Shown in pieces: positions 33,668 through 43,005 of a stretch of DNA of 64,000 nucleotides; the stretch's first letter is position 1, and every line of letters starts with the position of its first letter. Below the pieces are notes generated by a model. The model was not told the DNA's origin. It saw only the letters and a list, made by a program, of their open reading frames with translations, and did not search any database. The DNA is from Arenibacter sp. 6A1 (GTDB lineage Bacteria > Bacteroidota > Bacteroidia > Flavobacteriales > Flavobacteriaceae): positions 1 to 64,000 of the forward strand of contig NZ_JAAXCQ010000004.1 of assembly GCF_012272855.1 (NCBI RefSeq). The letters are read 5' to 3'. The position numbers and the translations under genes were made by a program.

Positions 33668-33799
33668 TTGGCAAAAATCAAGCGACGTTTTAAAAGGTAC
33701 CCTAGTATTTTAGCCTCCCTTACCATATTGGTTGGGGCGCTATTTTCCTGTGATGCCATGGAAACCGTTTGTAAAACCGGCATAATCAACATACTATGA
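33668..33799 (+). CDS. Candidate 43-residue lipoprotein overlapping the S2P gene
   Basis: From TTG at 33668 the frame reads a basic head (KIKRRFKRYP), a hydrophobic stretch (ILASLTILVGALFSC) with a lipobox-like LFSC, and then DAMETVCKTGIINIL. Its TGA overlaps the ATG of the protease gene. The layout of a type II signal peptide with translational coupling is striking for so short a frame. There is no ATG and no clear ribosome-binding site, so it may be chance. Confidence 0.35.
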   Translation: MAKIKRRFKRYPSILASLTILVGALFSCDAMETVCKTGIINIL

Positions 33800-34881
33800 A
33801 AGGCACTTTAAAATTGGGTAGGATGGCAGGCATAAAAATTGAGGTACACTGGACCTTTAGTTTATTGTTGCTCTGGGTCGTTTTTCTCGATGCCCAAAGA
33901 GGCGGAAACCTGTTCACTGCTTTATTCAATATAGGTTTTGTGCTGGTACTTTTTTTCTGTGTGGTACTCCACGAATTGGGCCATGCCCTAACTGCCAGAA
34001 AATTTCAGATAAAGACCCATCAAATTACCCTTTTACCCATAGGAGGTGTCGCCTCTCTCGAAAAAATGCCCGAAAAACCGGGTCAGGAATTGTTGGTAGC
34101 CCTGGCCGGACCGGCAGTTAATGTGGTCATAGCCCTGTTGTTGATCTTGTTGTTTCCCATCACAAAATATTTAACCATGGATCAGGCCGGAATAGAACTC
34201 CTATTAAAAACACCCAATTTTCAAGGGTTTATTTTCTACCTGTTTTTGGCCAATGCCATGTTGGTAGTCTTTAACCTCATCCCGGCCTTCCCTATGGATG
34301 GCGGTAGGGTGCTTAGGGCCCTATTAGCTTATAAAATGGGGCGGGTAAAAGCTACCGCCATAGCCAGCAGTTTGGGGCAATTACTGGCAGTTTTCTTTTT
34401 TATGCTAGGGTTGCTCATCAATCCCTTTTTAATATTGATTGCCTTTTTTATTTTTATCAGCGCCTATGGGGAGAACAAAATGGTGAAACAAACATCGCTC
34501 CTTCAGGGGCATACTATAAAAGAGGCCATGCTGACCAAAATAACCCTTCTACACCCCGACAACACCTTACAGGAAGTCATCGATGTTGTCTTGGCCGGAA
34601 CCGAAAAGGATTTTGTCGTCATGGCCCATGAGCAAATCGTTGGCGTCGTATATCACAAAGACATTATTAAACATGCCCACACCCCCTCTATAAAGGTCAA
34701 AGAAATTATGCAGGCTTCCTTTAAGACCCTTGAAGCCTCCACAGATTTGGTACAGGTTATGGAGATGATCGCTAGCGAGAAAAGGAACTTTTTTCCGGTC
34801 ACCGATAAGAATAAATTCAGCGGTGCTATCGACCTTACCAATATCAGCGAATTTATATTGCTACGGACCCATGGTTCCTAA
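33796..34881 (+). CDS. Site-2 protease family metalloprotease with CBS domains (Rip3-like)
   Basis: A 361-residue integral membrane M50 protease. The zinc motif is H59-E60-x2-H63 in VVLHELGHAL, and the second ligand is in NLIPAFPMDGGRVLRAL. There are about six hydrophobic segments up to residue 225. Residues about 240-361 are a CBS pair (MLTKITLLHPDNTLQEVIDV and VKEIMQASFKTLEASTDLVQ), which usually senses adenosine nucleotides. This M50-CBS layout is that of mycobacterial Rip3 (Rv2625c), a DosR-regulon member. It is divergent from pfkB paralog 1 across an operator. Confidence 0.9.
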   Translation: MKGTLKLGRMAGIKIEVHWTFSLLLLWVVFLDAQRGGNLFTALFNIGFVLVLFFCVVLHELGHALTARKFQIKTHQITLLPIGGVASLEKMPEKPGQELLVALAGPAVNVVIALLLILLFPITKYLTMDQAGIELLLKTPNFQGFIFYLFLANAMLVVFNLIPAFPMDGGRVLRALLAYKMGRVKATAIASSLGQLLAVFFFMLGLLINPFLILIAFFIFISAYGENKMVKQTSLLQGHTIKEAMLTKITLLHPDNTLQEVIDVVLAGTEKDFVVMAHEQIVGVVYHKDIIKHAHTPSIKVKEIMQASFKTLEASTDLVQVMEMIASEKRNFFPVTDKNKFSGAIDLTNISEFILLRTHGS

Positions 34882-34925
34882 AGCTGGGCCCTTTATGTTT
34901 TAGGTGCCCATTTGCTTTTTAATTT

Positions 34926-35007
34926 GGGCGTTCCCTCCTTCGTCGGGCGGGCTCTTGGCTATATCCCTTGCTCCGCTGCGGGGATGCCGCCGCGGTCCCT
35001 AACGCGG
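34926..35007. repeat. GGGCGTTCCC...CTAACGCG repeat, inverted form 1
   Basis: Related to the reverse complement of 2861-2953 and nearly identical to 53468-53548. Its interior (CTCCGCTGCGGGGATGCCGC) folds into a strong hairpin. It lies 45 bp after the stop of the S2P gene and could act in 3'-end formation. Confidence 0.75.
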
Positions 35008-35363
35008 GGTTCATGATTTAATGAAGCCATGGGGAAATGGAACAATTGCTTAATTTGAAGATTTGATAAGACGGAATTTTCCACTTTATACGCTGTTTGA
35101 GATAACTCGTTCATTCGGAAATTCGATAAATCGGTAGCTCGGGAATGCAGTGTTACGTTAACAAGATAACTCGGCAACTGGTTACCGATTTCTGGCCATT
35201 GGAAAGAAATGTTAATTGAAAATGACTGTAACCAACGCCAACGCGCCAGCTGGCTCCTCGAGGTAAATGCAAGTCGTTGCATTCGCAGTGCGATTCTCTT
35301 TACTCTCTTCTCTTGTTTCTGTTTTCTTGGTTCTCTTTTCTTTGTTTATTGCTTATTGAAAAA

Positions 35364-35453
35364 GCGTTAGCTATTGCAGCGGCATCCTTTTTTGGGCGGC
35401 CCTGCCGGCTAAAAAAGATATAGCGGAAAGAGCGACCCGTTAGGGGAACGCCC
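35364..35453. repeat. GCGTTAG...GGGAACGCCC repeat, copy 3
   Basis: Third copy of the 2861-2953 unit, ending GGGGAACGCCC, about 140 bp before the upp start. Confidence 0.75.
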
Positions 35454-35593
35454 AAAACAAAAACAGTAAAATTGATGATGGAATTGGGAGTCTATCAGGT
35501 TTTATGGCACCCTGGTTTTTTATAATATAAAAGGAGGTTAAACAATTTTTGGCCCTTTTAAAAAATTGTATTTTAGCCAAAATTCATTTTCTT

Positions 35594-36247
35594 ATGACTG
35601 TCCATTATTTTGGCGAGGGAAACTCCCTTCTTAATCAATTCGTAGCCGAACTCAGAGATGTAAACATCCAAAAAGACTCTATGCGGTTTAGGCGTAATAT
35701 TGAGCGTATTGGTGAAATTCTAAGCTATGAGTTAAGTAAGGAACTTCGTTATAGCAAGAAAACGGTGCAGACTCCCCTAGGGACCAAGGAAATGTCCTTG
35801 CCTACGGACGATTTGGTGCTTTGTTCTATACTGCGAGCCGGACTTCCCCTGCACCAAGGGCTTCTTAATTATTTTGACGGGGCCGAAAATGGCTTTATTT
35901 CTGCCTATAGACATCACGAAGGCGATGAAGATGATTTTGAAGTCATTGTCAAGTATTTCGCTACGCCATCTCTAGAAAATAAAACCCTGATCTTGGCCGA
36001 TCCTATGGTGGCCACTGGTAGGTCTTTGGAAAATGTCCTAAAGGGTCTTGAAGCATACGGAAGACCGAAACAAATCCATATTCTTGCCATAATTGGCTCG
36101 GAACAAGGTATCGAACACATCAAAAAAGTCTTCCCAAAGGACACCCATTTATGGATTGCCGCCATCGATGAAAAATTGACCAACAGGGGTTATATTGACC
36201 CAGGCCTTGGCGATGCAGGTGATTTGGCCTACGGGATAAAACTGTAA
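35594..36247 (+). CDS. upp: Uracil phosphoribosyltransferase
   Basis: A 217-residue cytoplasmic enzyme converting uracil and PRPP to UMP. The PRPP loop is LADPMVATGRSLENVL. The uracil-binding C-terminal region is GYIDPGLGDAGDLAYG, which is diagnostic of Upp. The N-terminal part (GEGNSLLNQFVAELRDVNIQ) fits Bacteroidota forms. I start at the ATG 35594 (MTVHYF); the longer frame begins at TTG and is not needed. It is convergent with the P-type ATPase gene, 25 bp away, and has no operator. Confidence 0.92.
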   Translation: MTVHYFGEGNSLLNQFVAELRDVNIQKDSMRFRRNIERIGEILSYELSKELRYSKKTVQTPLGTKEMSLPTDDLVLCSILRAGLPLHQGLLNYFDGAENGFISAYRHHEGDEDDFEVIVKYFATPSLENKTLILADPMVATGRSLENVLKGLEAYGRPKQIHILAIIGSEQGIEHIKKVFPKDTHLWIAAIDEKLTNRGYIDPGLGDAGDLAYGIKL

Positions 36248-36272
36248 AAAACGATTCGTATAACAATGGCCC

Positions 36273-38783
36273 TTAGGAGACAGCTGCTGTTGTTATACGC
36301 GTCCTCCATTTTACTAATTCATACCAAATGGTGGTCATAAAACCAACCATACTGCTACAGACAAATTGAAAAGTAGTCAAGGTTTCAAATTTAAAGAACT
36401 GGGTAAAAGGCTTTACAAAGAGCAATAGCCCCGTAATAAGGATGGTTATTCCGATCATAATAGGCAGCAGCTTATTTTTATTTTTCAAGGAATCCCAAAT
36501 AGAAAAATAAAAGGAACGGTTCACCAGGGTTAGGAATATATTGGCCGTAATTAATACCACAAATACCATGGTACGGGTACTCTCTTCGCTATATTGGTAC
36601 TTTATGGCAAGTTGATAGACCCACAAAGCACCAAGCGCTATTACAAGCCCCTGAACAATACTCGTTATCAACTCTTTCCATTTAAAGAAAGTGGTGGTAA
36701 ATAACCTAGGTTTTTGAACCATGGTATTTTTTTCCATGGGTTCGTTTTCATAAATAATAGAACAGGTAGGCCCCATGATCAGCTCTAAAAGGATGACATG
36801 TGCAGGGGTAAAAATATTGGGATAGGTCCACCCCAGTGCCAAGGGCACGAACACCACCAGAATAATGGGGATATGAATAGAAATAACGTATTGTATGGCT
36901 TTTTTTAGGTTGGTATATATTTTTCTTCCCATGGCAATGGCATCGATCATTTTCGCCAAATCGTCATTCACCAAAATCAAGGATGCAGCCTCTTTGGCTA
37001 TTTCCGTTCCTTTTTTGCCCATCGCAATGCCAATATGAGATGCCTTGAGTGCCGGAGCATCGTTTACGCCATCCCCTATCATGGCCACCACGCCATTTTT
37101 GGCCTTTAAGGCATTTATGATGCGTAGTTTAGCTTCGGGAAACATTCTGGTAAACACCTGTATTCCTGTAACTTTCTCCTGTAATTCGGCATCGTTGAGC
37201 TGCATGAGCTGGTCTCCTGTCATACTTTTTTCGTACCCTCTAAACCCCACTTGTTTAGCGATGGCTGTGGTGGTTACCGCATTATCCCCGGTCACTATTT
37301 TTACCACAATTCCGGCCTTATGGAAATCTTCCAATACCGATGGGATGTTTTTTTTGGGCGGATCGTAAAAGGCGACGAGCCCTATAAAATGAAATGAAAA
37401 GTCTTGTTGGTTTTTGGGATAATGATGCTCTTTACACTGCGCCTCCCCCACCCCCAATATCCGATACCCATCTTGGCCCAATTGCCGAATTGTTTCTATA
37501 ATCTGTTGTTGCTGTTCTTTTGTTAGCTGGGAAATCTCTAAAAAAGCCTCGGGAGCCCCTTTTGCGGCAATGATGCGATTGCCGACAGCATTTTCAAAGA
37601 TATGGGTCATCATCGGCGGCTTACCCCCTAAAGGGTATTCGTGAACCATTTTATAATGTACGCGTTCGTCTACCGGTATCCGCTGCGAATAGCAGTTGTG
37701 AAGCGCCTTTTCCATAGGGTCAAAGGGTATGGGTTCACTGGCCCACATAGCCGTCGCTATCAAGTGTTCGGCGGCAGCATCCAACGGCCCCTCCAAGCTC
37801 CGCACCTTTTGAGTGGACATATCATAAGTTCTGGCCAAATCCATTTTGTTTTCTGTAATGGTCCCCGTTTTATCGGTACAGATAATGGTAGCACTCCCCA
37901 AGGTTTCAACGGTTTTCATCTGCTTTACTACGATCCCCATTTTCATTAATCGCCAAGCTCCTAAAGCCATAAAAGTGGTAAAGGCAACGGGAATTTCTTC
38001 TGGTAAAATACTCATTGCCAAGGTCAGTGCCTTTAATAAACTGTCCAATAGGTTTTGGGAATAAAAAAAATTAAGTCCCCACACAATTAGAAAAACTACC
38101 GTTCCCGCCCCCGCCATCTTTGTTACAAAATTTTGAATCTGTAATTCCAAGGGTGTTTTTTCTTCTTGTATGTCTTGTAAGCCTTGGCCTATGGCAGCCC
38201 ATCGGGTATTGTTTCCTATGGCGGTTACCCTGGCAATGGCCAAACCGCTGGCTACCGTGGTACCACAATACACTATATTGTCTTCCTTATCGGCATCCTT
38301 GTATACCGAAAGAGATTCCCCCGTAAGGGTAGCTTCGTTCACCGAAAAATCATTGGAATGTAGAATGCGCCCATCGGCAGTGATAATACTGCCTTCCGCT
38401 ACCATAAGACAATCGTCGATAACCAATTCCTCGCTCCTTATCTCAATGACCTTCCCATTTCGGATGACTTTGCAATGAGGCTGGGTATACTGTTTTAACT
38501 TCTCCAAAGCATTGCGGCTTCTGGTATCTTGGTACAAAGAGATAGATGCAACCAATACAATGGCCATGGCAAGAAAGATAGCATCACCGAGGTTGCCACT
38601 GATAAAATAAATAAAGGAGGCCACCAACAATAATATGACCATGGGCTCTTTGGCCAAACTTTTTAGGATACTTAAAAATCGATTCTCCCTCTTGTAATCT
38701 AATCGGTTTTGGCCATGAGTAGCCCTAGAAAGGCGTACCTCGTCATCGGTAAGTCCGTTAATTTCAAAATTGTCTATAGACAT
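36273..38783 (-). CDS. P2-type cation-transporting ATPase (CtpF/Ca2+ type)
   Basis: An 836-residue P-type ATPase: actuator TGES (154-157), M4 PEEIP (261-265), phosphorylated Asp304 in CTDKTGTITENK, and hinge MIGDGVNDAPALK. Hydrophobic segments lie near 45-80, 225-275 and six in the C-terminal part. The subgroup is the Ca2+/Na+-like bacterial P2 ATPases, with PEEIP in place of the PEGLP of SERCA; the ion is unknown. An operator shared with hsp20 gives this strand a perfect TATTTTTG -7 box. Mycobacterial DosR controls a similar pump, ctpF. Confidence 0.9.
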   Translation of the reverse strand: MSIDNFEINGLTDDEVRLSRATHGQNRLDYKRENRFLSILKSLAKEPMVILLLVASFIYFISGNLGDAIFLAMAIVLVASISLYQDTRSRNALEKLKQYTQPHCKVIRNGKVIEIRSEELVIDDCLMVAEGSIITADGRILHSNDFSVNEATLTGESLSVYKDADKEDNIVYCGTTVASGLAIARVTAIGNNTRWAAIGQGLQDIQEEKTPLELQIQNFVTKMAGAGTVVFLIVWGLNFFYSQNLLDSLLKALTLAMSILPEEIPVAFTTFMALGAWRLMKMGIVVKQMKTVETLGSATIICTDKTGTITENKMDLARTYDMSTQKVRSLEGPLDAAAEHLIATAMWASEPIPFDPMEKALHNCYSQRIPVDERVHYKMVHEYPLGGKPPMMTHIFENAVGNRIIAAKGAPEAFLEISQLTKEQQQQIIETIRQLGQDGYRILGVGEAQCKEHHYPKNQQDFSFHFIGLVAFYDPPKKNIPSVLEDFHKAGIVVKIVTGDNAVTTTAIAKQVGFRGYEKSMTGDQLMQLNDAELQEKVTGIQVFTRMFPEAKLRIINALKAKNGVVAMIGDGVNDAPALKASHIGIAMGKKGTEIAKEAASLILVNDDLAKMIDAIAMGRKIYTNLKKAIQYVISIHIPIILVVFVPLALGWTYPNIFTPAHVILLELIMGPTCSIIYENEPMEKNTMVQKPRLFTTTFFKWKELITSIVQGLVIALGALWVYQLAIKYQYSEESTRTMVFVVLITANIFLTLVNRSFYFSIWDSLKNKNKLLPIMIGITILITGLLLFVKPFTQFFKFETLTTFQFVCSSMVGFMTTIWYELVKWRTRITTAAVS

Positions 38784-38902
38784 ACGACCGCTATAAAGTT
38801 TGTAGCAGCAAATACAGGCCCTCTTTAAGTTTATAAAATGAAACTAATGGCCGCTACCGCTGAAGATAACTCAAAAATAACGGTAAAAACACCCCTATCA
38901 AC

Positions 38903-38914
38903 TGACCCACATCA
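38903..38914. promoter_or_regulatory. Bidirectional Crp/Fnr-type operator TGACCCACATCA
   Basis: Exact consensus between the ATPase and hsp20 genes. The -7 boxes are TATTTTTG at 38879-38872 (minus) and TAATTTTC at 38938-38945 (plus), both exactly 23 nt away. The arrangement predicts joint activation of pump and chaperone. Confidence 0.8.
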
Positions 38915-38985
38915 TATTATAACTCCCTAGTTGTTTGTAATTTTCAATTCCTAAATGAAAAGTTGTTTAACCTAAATAGTATATT

Positions 38986-39420
38986 ATGTCACTCATAAAG
39001 TTCAACAGAAGACCATGGGCCAATCTTTTGCCCCAGGAGTTTTTTAATACAAATGAGTTCTTTGCCGACAGAAGGTGGTGGAATATCATGGAGGAACCGG
39101 CCATGAACATTAAAGAACTAAAGGATGGTTTTGAAATAGAGCTGGCGGCACCGGGCTATTCCAAAAAGGATTTTGAAATTGAGATAGACAACGGTTGTCT
39201 CAATATCTCGGCTCAAAATTCGAGTTCCAAGGAGCGGGAAGAGGACAATTACAGTCGAAGGGAATTTAGCTATACCTCCTTTAAAAAATCGCTTCAATTA
39301 CCCGAGAATGTCCTTGATGAAGAAATTAAAGCTACTTATAAGGACGGAATTCTTACATGTATTCTCTCTAAAAAAGAAGGAAATAAAAGCAATAAACCTA
39401 AAAAAATAGAAATTTCATAG
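38986..39420 (+). CDS. Hsp20/alpha-crystallin small heat-shock protein
   Basis: A 144-residue small chaperone. The alpha-crystallin domain spans about 38-135, from PAMNIKELKDGFEIELAAPG to the G-x-L motif in YKDGILTCILSKKE. The C-terminal basic tail (NKSNKPKKIEIS) contains an I-E-I variant of the oligomer IxI motif. It binds unfolding proteins without ATP. An operator 71 bp upstream with a TAATTTTC box links it to the regulon, as hspX is linked to DosR in mycobacteria. Confidence 0.93.
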   Translation: MSLIKFNRRPWANLLPQEFFNTNEFFADRRWWNIMEEPAMNIKELKDGFEIELAAPGYSKKDFEIEIDNGCLNISAQNSSSKEREEDNYSRREFSYTSFKKSLQLPENVLDEEIKATYKDGILTCILSKKEGNKSNKPKKIEIS

Positions 39421-39512
39421 TATTTCCAAACTTTGAATACGGCCCTTACGGTATTCCCGTTTCTGAAATGGAAACAAAAGTACTATAAGGGTTTTATTTT
39501 TTTAACAAGGGA

Positions 39513-41147
39513 TCAATAATACAGACGCCATTGATCAATTTCGATTTGATGTTTAAAGTTCGCTATCTGATCACACAGCAAATCGGAAACCGTATCTTTT
39601 TTTCGAACTAATAACACCGTATTTTTCGCTTGCAGCAATAGCTGTAATCTTCGCAGTTCTTTCTCATGGGAAATATCCAATAAATTTTCCCGATACAAGG
39701 TATCCTCCTCAAATTGTATATCCCTCCTTACCCTCGTAGTATTGCCCTTGACAGTGATGATATCTTGGTTTAGGTAAAAGGATGCCGAGGGTATAAAAAC
39801 GTCAAAGGCTATGAGGTGCCCAATAGAATCGCCCTTTTTTTCCTTGGCCAAGGCTACTATATTCTTGATTGTATTAATAGTATTCGGATTTTTTGACCCA
39901 AATAACGGATAACTTAGGATAAGACCAATGGTAAAAAGCAGGCTAAAGGCCATCAACTTATAATGTCTTTGCAAGCGCGTATTATAATAGAGTATCCCAA
40001 GCCCCAAGATTAAAAACACTGCCAGCATAAGGGAGTACCTAACATCTATATGAATTTCCATTATAAAATTCCCCAAGATCAAAAAGAGCGACAACACCAC
40101 TATTAGCAGCCCGAAAAACAGGCTGTAATTCTTAATTTTATCGAAGGGGATTAAAAAGAAAAGGTATCCCGACAGTATGGCCATAAACGAAAACAGCGGT
40201 AATATATAAAGTACTAGCTTCGATGAAAAGGCCGAAAATAGTATAAACAAGCTTCCAATGGTCCAAAGCAACACTAATGGAAGGGTTTTATTCTTTAAAT
40301 ATTTTTTATACGCCCGGGCAGTACAAACAACCATAATGGGCAACCATGGAAACCCCACCAATGGCGCCAAGATCAGGTAATACCAAAAAGGCTTGTTTCT
40401 ATGAAATTTCTCGGCAGATAAGGACCGTGCTATGATTTGGTCATTGATCAAATAGTCTAAAAAATGAGGGGTATTGGTCATAACTGCAAGGAACCAAGAA
40501 CTAGACAGCAACAAGCACAAAACAAATCCGAGATAATGATGAATCGTTAAAGAAATAGTCTCCTTGTATAGCACTTTCCACACCACCAGGAATATTGCCA
40601 CCGGTAGCACTGCCACGGGTCCCTTTGTTAAAAAGGCCAGTGCCAATACTATAAAAAACCCATATAAATAGCGGGGAGCTCGGTTTCTTTTATAACACAA
40701 TATCCAATAAACACTCCATATAACAAAGGTTGCCATATAAGCATCTGTTGTCAATACCCTAGCGGCAATCAGCACTATGGGAAAAGAAAAATATATGATG
40801 GCAGCAGCGAGGGCTACCTTGAGATCATTAAATAAAAGTTTTGAAATTTTGAAGACCAATAACAGCTGAAACACCAAGGCCACACTCAGAAAAAATCGGG
40901 CTCCATATTCGTTGATCCCAAAAATCTGATACCCCATTACCGTAATATAATAGGTGATGGGTGGTTTATGGTAGTGTTTTATCCCTAAAAGTGTAGGATG
41001 CAGGTACTCATGGTTCAATACCATTTCACGGCTAATTTCCGCATATCTGGCCTCGCTACTTTCTGTAAGCCCCCAAGATCCAAGACCTATATTTATTAGT
41101 AAAAAAAGAGGAATAAGGGACCAATAGAAAATTTTATGAATGTTCAT
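39513..41147 (-). CDS. GT39/ArnT-like membrane glycosyltransferase
   Basis: A 544-residue membrane protein with about 11-12 hydrophobic segments. The first periplasmic loop has the acidic catalytic pattern TESSEARYAEISREM and then KHYHKPPITYYITVMG, as in ArnT/PMT-type enzymes that use polyprenyl-phosphate sugars. A soluble C-terminal part of about 90 residues follows the last helix. It probably adds a sugar to lipid A or another envelope component, and the acceptor is unknown. No operator is upstream. Confidence 0.85.
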   Translation of the reverse strand: MNIHKIFYWSLIPLFLLINIGLGSWGLTESSEARYAEISREMVLNHEYLHPTLLGIKHYHKPPITYYITVMGYQIFGINEYGARFFLSVALVFQLLLVFKISKLLFNDLKVALAAAIIYFSFPIVLIAARVLTTDAYMATFVIWSVYWILCYKRNRAPRYLYGFFIVLALAFLTKGPVAVLPVAIFLVVWKVLYKETISLTIHHYLGFVLCLLLSSSWFLAVMTNTPHFLDYLINDQIIARSLSAEKFHRNKPFWYYLILAPLVGFPWLPIMVVCTARAYKKYLKNKTLPLVLLWTIGSLFILFSAFSSKLVLYILPLFSFMAILSGYLFFLIPFDKIKNYSLFFGLLIVVLSLFLILGNFIMEIHIDVRYSLMLAVFLILGLGILYYNTRLQRHYKLMAFSLLFTIGLILSYPLFGSKNPNTINTIKNIVALAKEKKGDSIGHLIAFDVFIPSASFYLNQDIITVKGNTTRVRRDIQFEEDTLYRENLLDISHEKELRRLQLLLQAKNTVLLVRKKDTVSDLLCDQIANFKHQIEIDQWRLYY

Positions 41148-41376
41148 TCCTAAAAAAATAAGGTTCTTGAACAGGCTTACTACCTGATTTGCAGCTTCTT
41201 AAATTTAAAAAAACTATTTCTAGGAGTACTCCTTAGGGGAAGGAAACCGTTGTTTTAATATATCCAAACGGCCAATAACACTTTTACCCTTAGTAGCTAA
41301 GGGGAATTTAGGGATGACCGTAAAACACCTTTTCCTTAAAAAAGATGTACCACAAGGCTAGCCTAGCCAAATGGTA
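41148..41376. other. Intergenic region upstream of the GT39 gene
   Basis: About 230 bp, AT-rich, with no repeat or palindrome of the operator class. It should hold the GT39 promoter and the 3' end of the YtxH gene. Confidence 0.4.
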
Positions 41377-41706
41377 TTATTTTTGGAACTGGGCATTTTT
41401 CTTTCTAAGCTCTTCTAGTTTACGTTCCAAAGTGGCTATCATATCGTCTGCCTTATAGCTCATATTGGACATACTTTCTTCTAGTTTTTGTTCAAAGGCT
41501 ACTTTCTTTTCATGAGCAGATTTTGTCAACTCATCCTTGGCGTGATGGATACGTTCTTGGATATCGTGTGTAGCACTGGAAACCTTTCTTTTTATTTTTC
41601 CTCTTGTTTCCAACCCTTTATCCGGGGCGTATAAAATGCCTATTCCAGCTCCAATGGCAGCTCCTGTCAATAAAGCCAATAAAATATTACCGCTATCGTT
41701 TTGCAT
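41377..41706 (-). CDS. YtxH-domain protein
   Basis: A 109-residue protein. A hydrophobic glycine-rich N-terminus (NILLALLTGAAIGAGIGILY) continues into APDKGLETRGKIKRKV, the YtxH signature, followed by a long charged helix. YtxH proteins are general-stress proteins in firmicutes and probably membrane-associated. The operator at 41782 has a perfect TAGTTTTG box on this strand at exact spacing. Confidence 0.88.
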   Translation of the reverse strand: MQNDSGNILLALLTGAAIGAGIGILYAPDKGLETRGKIKRKVSSATHDIQERIHHAKDELTKSAHEKKVAFEQKLEESMSNMSYKADDMIATLERKLEELRKKNAQFQK

Positions 41707-41781
41707 GATTGTTTGATTTTAAAATGGAGATATTACTTTCTCTGTTATCACAAAACTACATGCGAAAAGAACAACTTGGAA

Positions 41782-41793
41782 TGATTTTTATCA
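41782..41793 (-). promoter_or_regulatory. Crp/Fnr-type operator TGATTTTTATCA
   Basis: Exact consensus. The -7 box TAGTTTTG (perfect) is at 41758-41751 after exactly 23 nt, driving the YtxH gene 75 bp away. On the plus side no box is found at the matching place, so control of the gene at 41900 is uncertain. Confidence 0.8.
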
Positions 41794-41899
41794 GGTACTA
41801 TAAGGAATGTAAATCCTCAAAATCATTCAAAAAATCGAACTTTTTTCTTATCTTAACAATGAAATACTGCCCCAATTGGTTTTTTATACCACAAAAATT

Positions 41900-42403
41900 A
41901 TGAAACCAAGCATCAAAAAAAGGAAAAAAAAACACTTTCTAATAAAAGCGTTTCACCATTTATGGCAAATAGAACAAGCTATTATGATCATAAGTGAAAA
42001 TAGCGCTATGGACTCAAAGCTGTCTGTTCTGGGGAAATTGGACACCGAGGCCTTTAGTGATGAAACTACGCTTTTAAATGAAAAAAAATCCTTGGAGACC
42101 CATTGGAAAAAAACCTTAAGAACCACGAAGCATTTCGGTTTTTTCTACAATCCAGAAATAGGAACCATCTATATAGCCGGACCATTGGCTCCTATTTTTT
42201 TACACGAGGTAGATGGCAAAAAACTAGGCGCCATGTCCAGTGGTCCCTACGGTATTTTACGTGGCCTTGACTTTAAGGAAGAGGAAGCCCTAAAACTCCT
42301 GAGAACCTTGCACAAAGGAGGCTACTTAATAGTAGTGAGGGCCTTTGATGAAGAATTGAAATATATAGAAAACTCCCTACAGGACCTTGATAAATCGGCC
42401 TAA
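41900..42403 (+). CDS. YflT/DUF1269-like stress protein
   Basis: A 167-residue protein from MKPSIKKRKKKHFLIKAFHH. The C-terminal half (GPLAPIFLHEVDGKKLGAMS, then EEEALKLLRTLHKGGYLIVV) has the central glycine segment and the EEA-x-KYY-like helix plus GG-x-L-x-VV strand of general-stress YflT/GS17M-type proteins. The usual glycine-zipper helix is much reduced. I judge the family link as moderate. It is divergent from YtxH and convergent with a coiled-coil gene 9 bp away. Confidence 0.6.
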   Translation: MKPSIKKRKKKHFLIKAFHHLWQIEQAIMIISENSAMDSKLSVLGKLDTEAFSDETTLLNEKKSLETHWKKTLRTTKHFGFFYNPEIGTIYIAGPLAPIFLHEVDGKKLGAMSSGPYGILRGLDFKEEEALKLLRTLHKGGYLIVVRAFDEELKYIENSLQDLDKSA

Positions 42404-42412
42404 TTCCCCACC

Positions 42413-42799
42413 TTACATATGCTTGCTCAAAAAGTAGAAAAAATCCTTTTTGAGTTTCATGTATTCTGGTATTTTTAAAGCGATAACACTCTTTATTTGG
42501 AGGTGACTTTGGTACAGATGCATCTGGATTGGCTTATCGTCTATAACCTGTTCTTCGCTAACATTAGCTTTGTGTTTTCCTATATCTTGCCGTAGGCCGT
42601 TTAAATTTTCCTTTTGTAAAATAAACTCCCCTTGATAATGCTCTAATTGGGCCAATAAATTTTGATTTTTCCAGCGTTTTCTCAATTCTTCCAAACGGTG
42701 CTCTAAAGAATATAGCTCTTCTTCCCAATGGTCTAATTCCTTTTTCCATTGTAGGTATTCTAAATGCAATACTGCCCCAGTAATTTCCTCACTATCCAT
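42413..42799 (-). CDS. Small coiled-coil stress-associated protein (family member 3)
   Basis: A 128-residue helical protein. The family signature is QWKKELDHWEEELYSLEHRL at about residues 17-36, followed by a second heptad-rich helix (LAQLEHYQGEFILQKENLNG) and a C-terminal helix with KKDFFYFLSKHM. No membrane or signal sequence is seen. The operator at 42874 has a perfect TAGTTTTG -7 box at exact spacing. Function is unknown; see 10532, 11171 and 52869 for paralogs. Confidence 0.68.
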   Translation of the reverse strand: MDSEEITGAVLHLEYLQWKKELDHWEEELYSLEHRLEELRKRWKNQNLLAQLEHYQGEFILQKENLNGLRQDIGKHKANVSEEQVIDDKPIQMHLYQSHLQIKSVIALKIPEYMKLKKDFFYFLSKHM

Positions 42800-42873
42800 A
42801 TTTCCTTAAATATACCCGCTGTTATTAACTCAAAATTTATCTCAAAACTATTCGTTTTAATTTTTATATGATA

Positions 42874-42885
42874 TGATTAAAGTCA
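42874..42885 (-). promoter_or_regulatory. Crp/Fnr-type operator TGATTAAAGTCA
   Basis: Exact consensus, the same 12-mer as at 33593. The -7 box TAGTTTTG is at 42850-42843 after exactly 23 nt. It is 74 bp before the coiled-coil gene. Confidence 0.8.
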
Positions 42886-43005
42886 TTTCATAATCTCTAG
42901 CAGTATCCTACTAAAAAATTTCTGTACGTTGTTTCACAGGTAATAAGCATAGCTGAATGGGTGTTTGGGACCCGTTTTCGGCAAGGCCGATTTACTTTTA
43001 AAACA

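Larger units (their letters stand above)
34882..35593. other. Gene-free repeat region before upp
   Basis: About 710 bp with an inverted GGGCGTTCCC repeat (34926-35007), a partial relative of the 183-bp repeat (about 35100-35250), an AAATGCAAGTCGTTGCATTC unit (about 35263) and the GCGTTAG repeat (35364-35453). The last 140 bp should carry the upp promoter. Confidence 0.7.
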
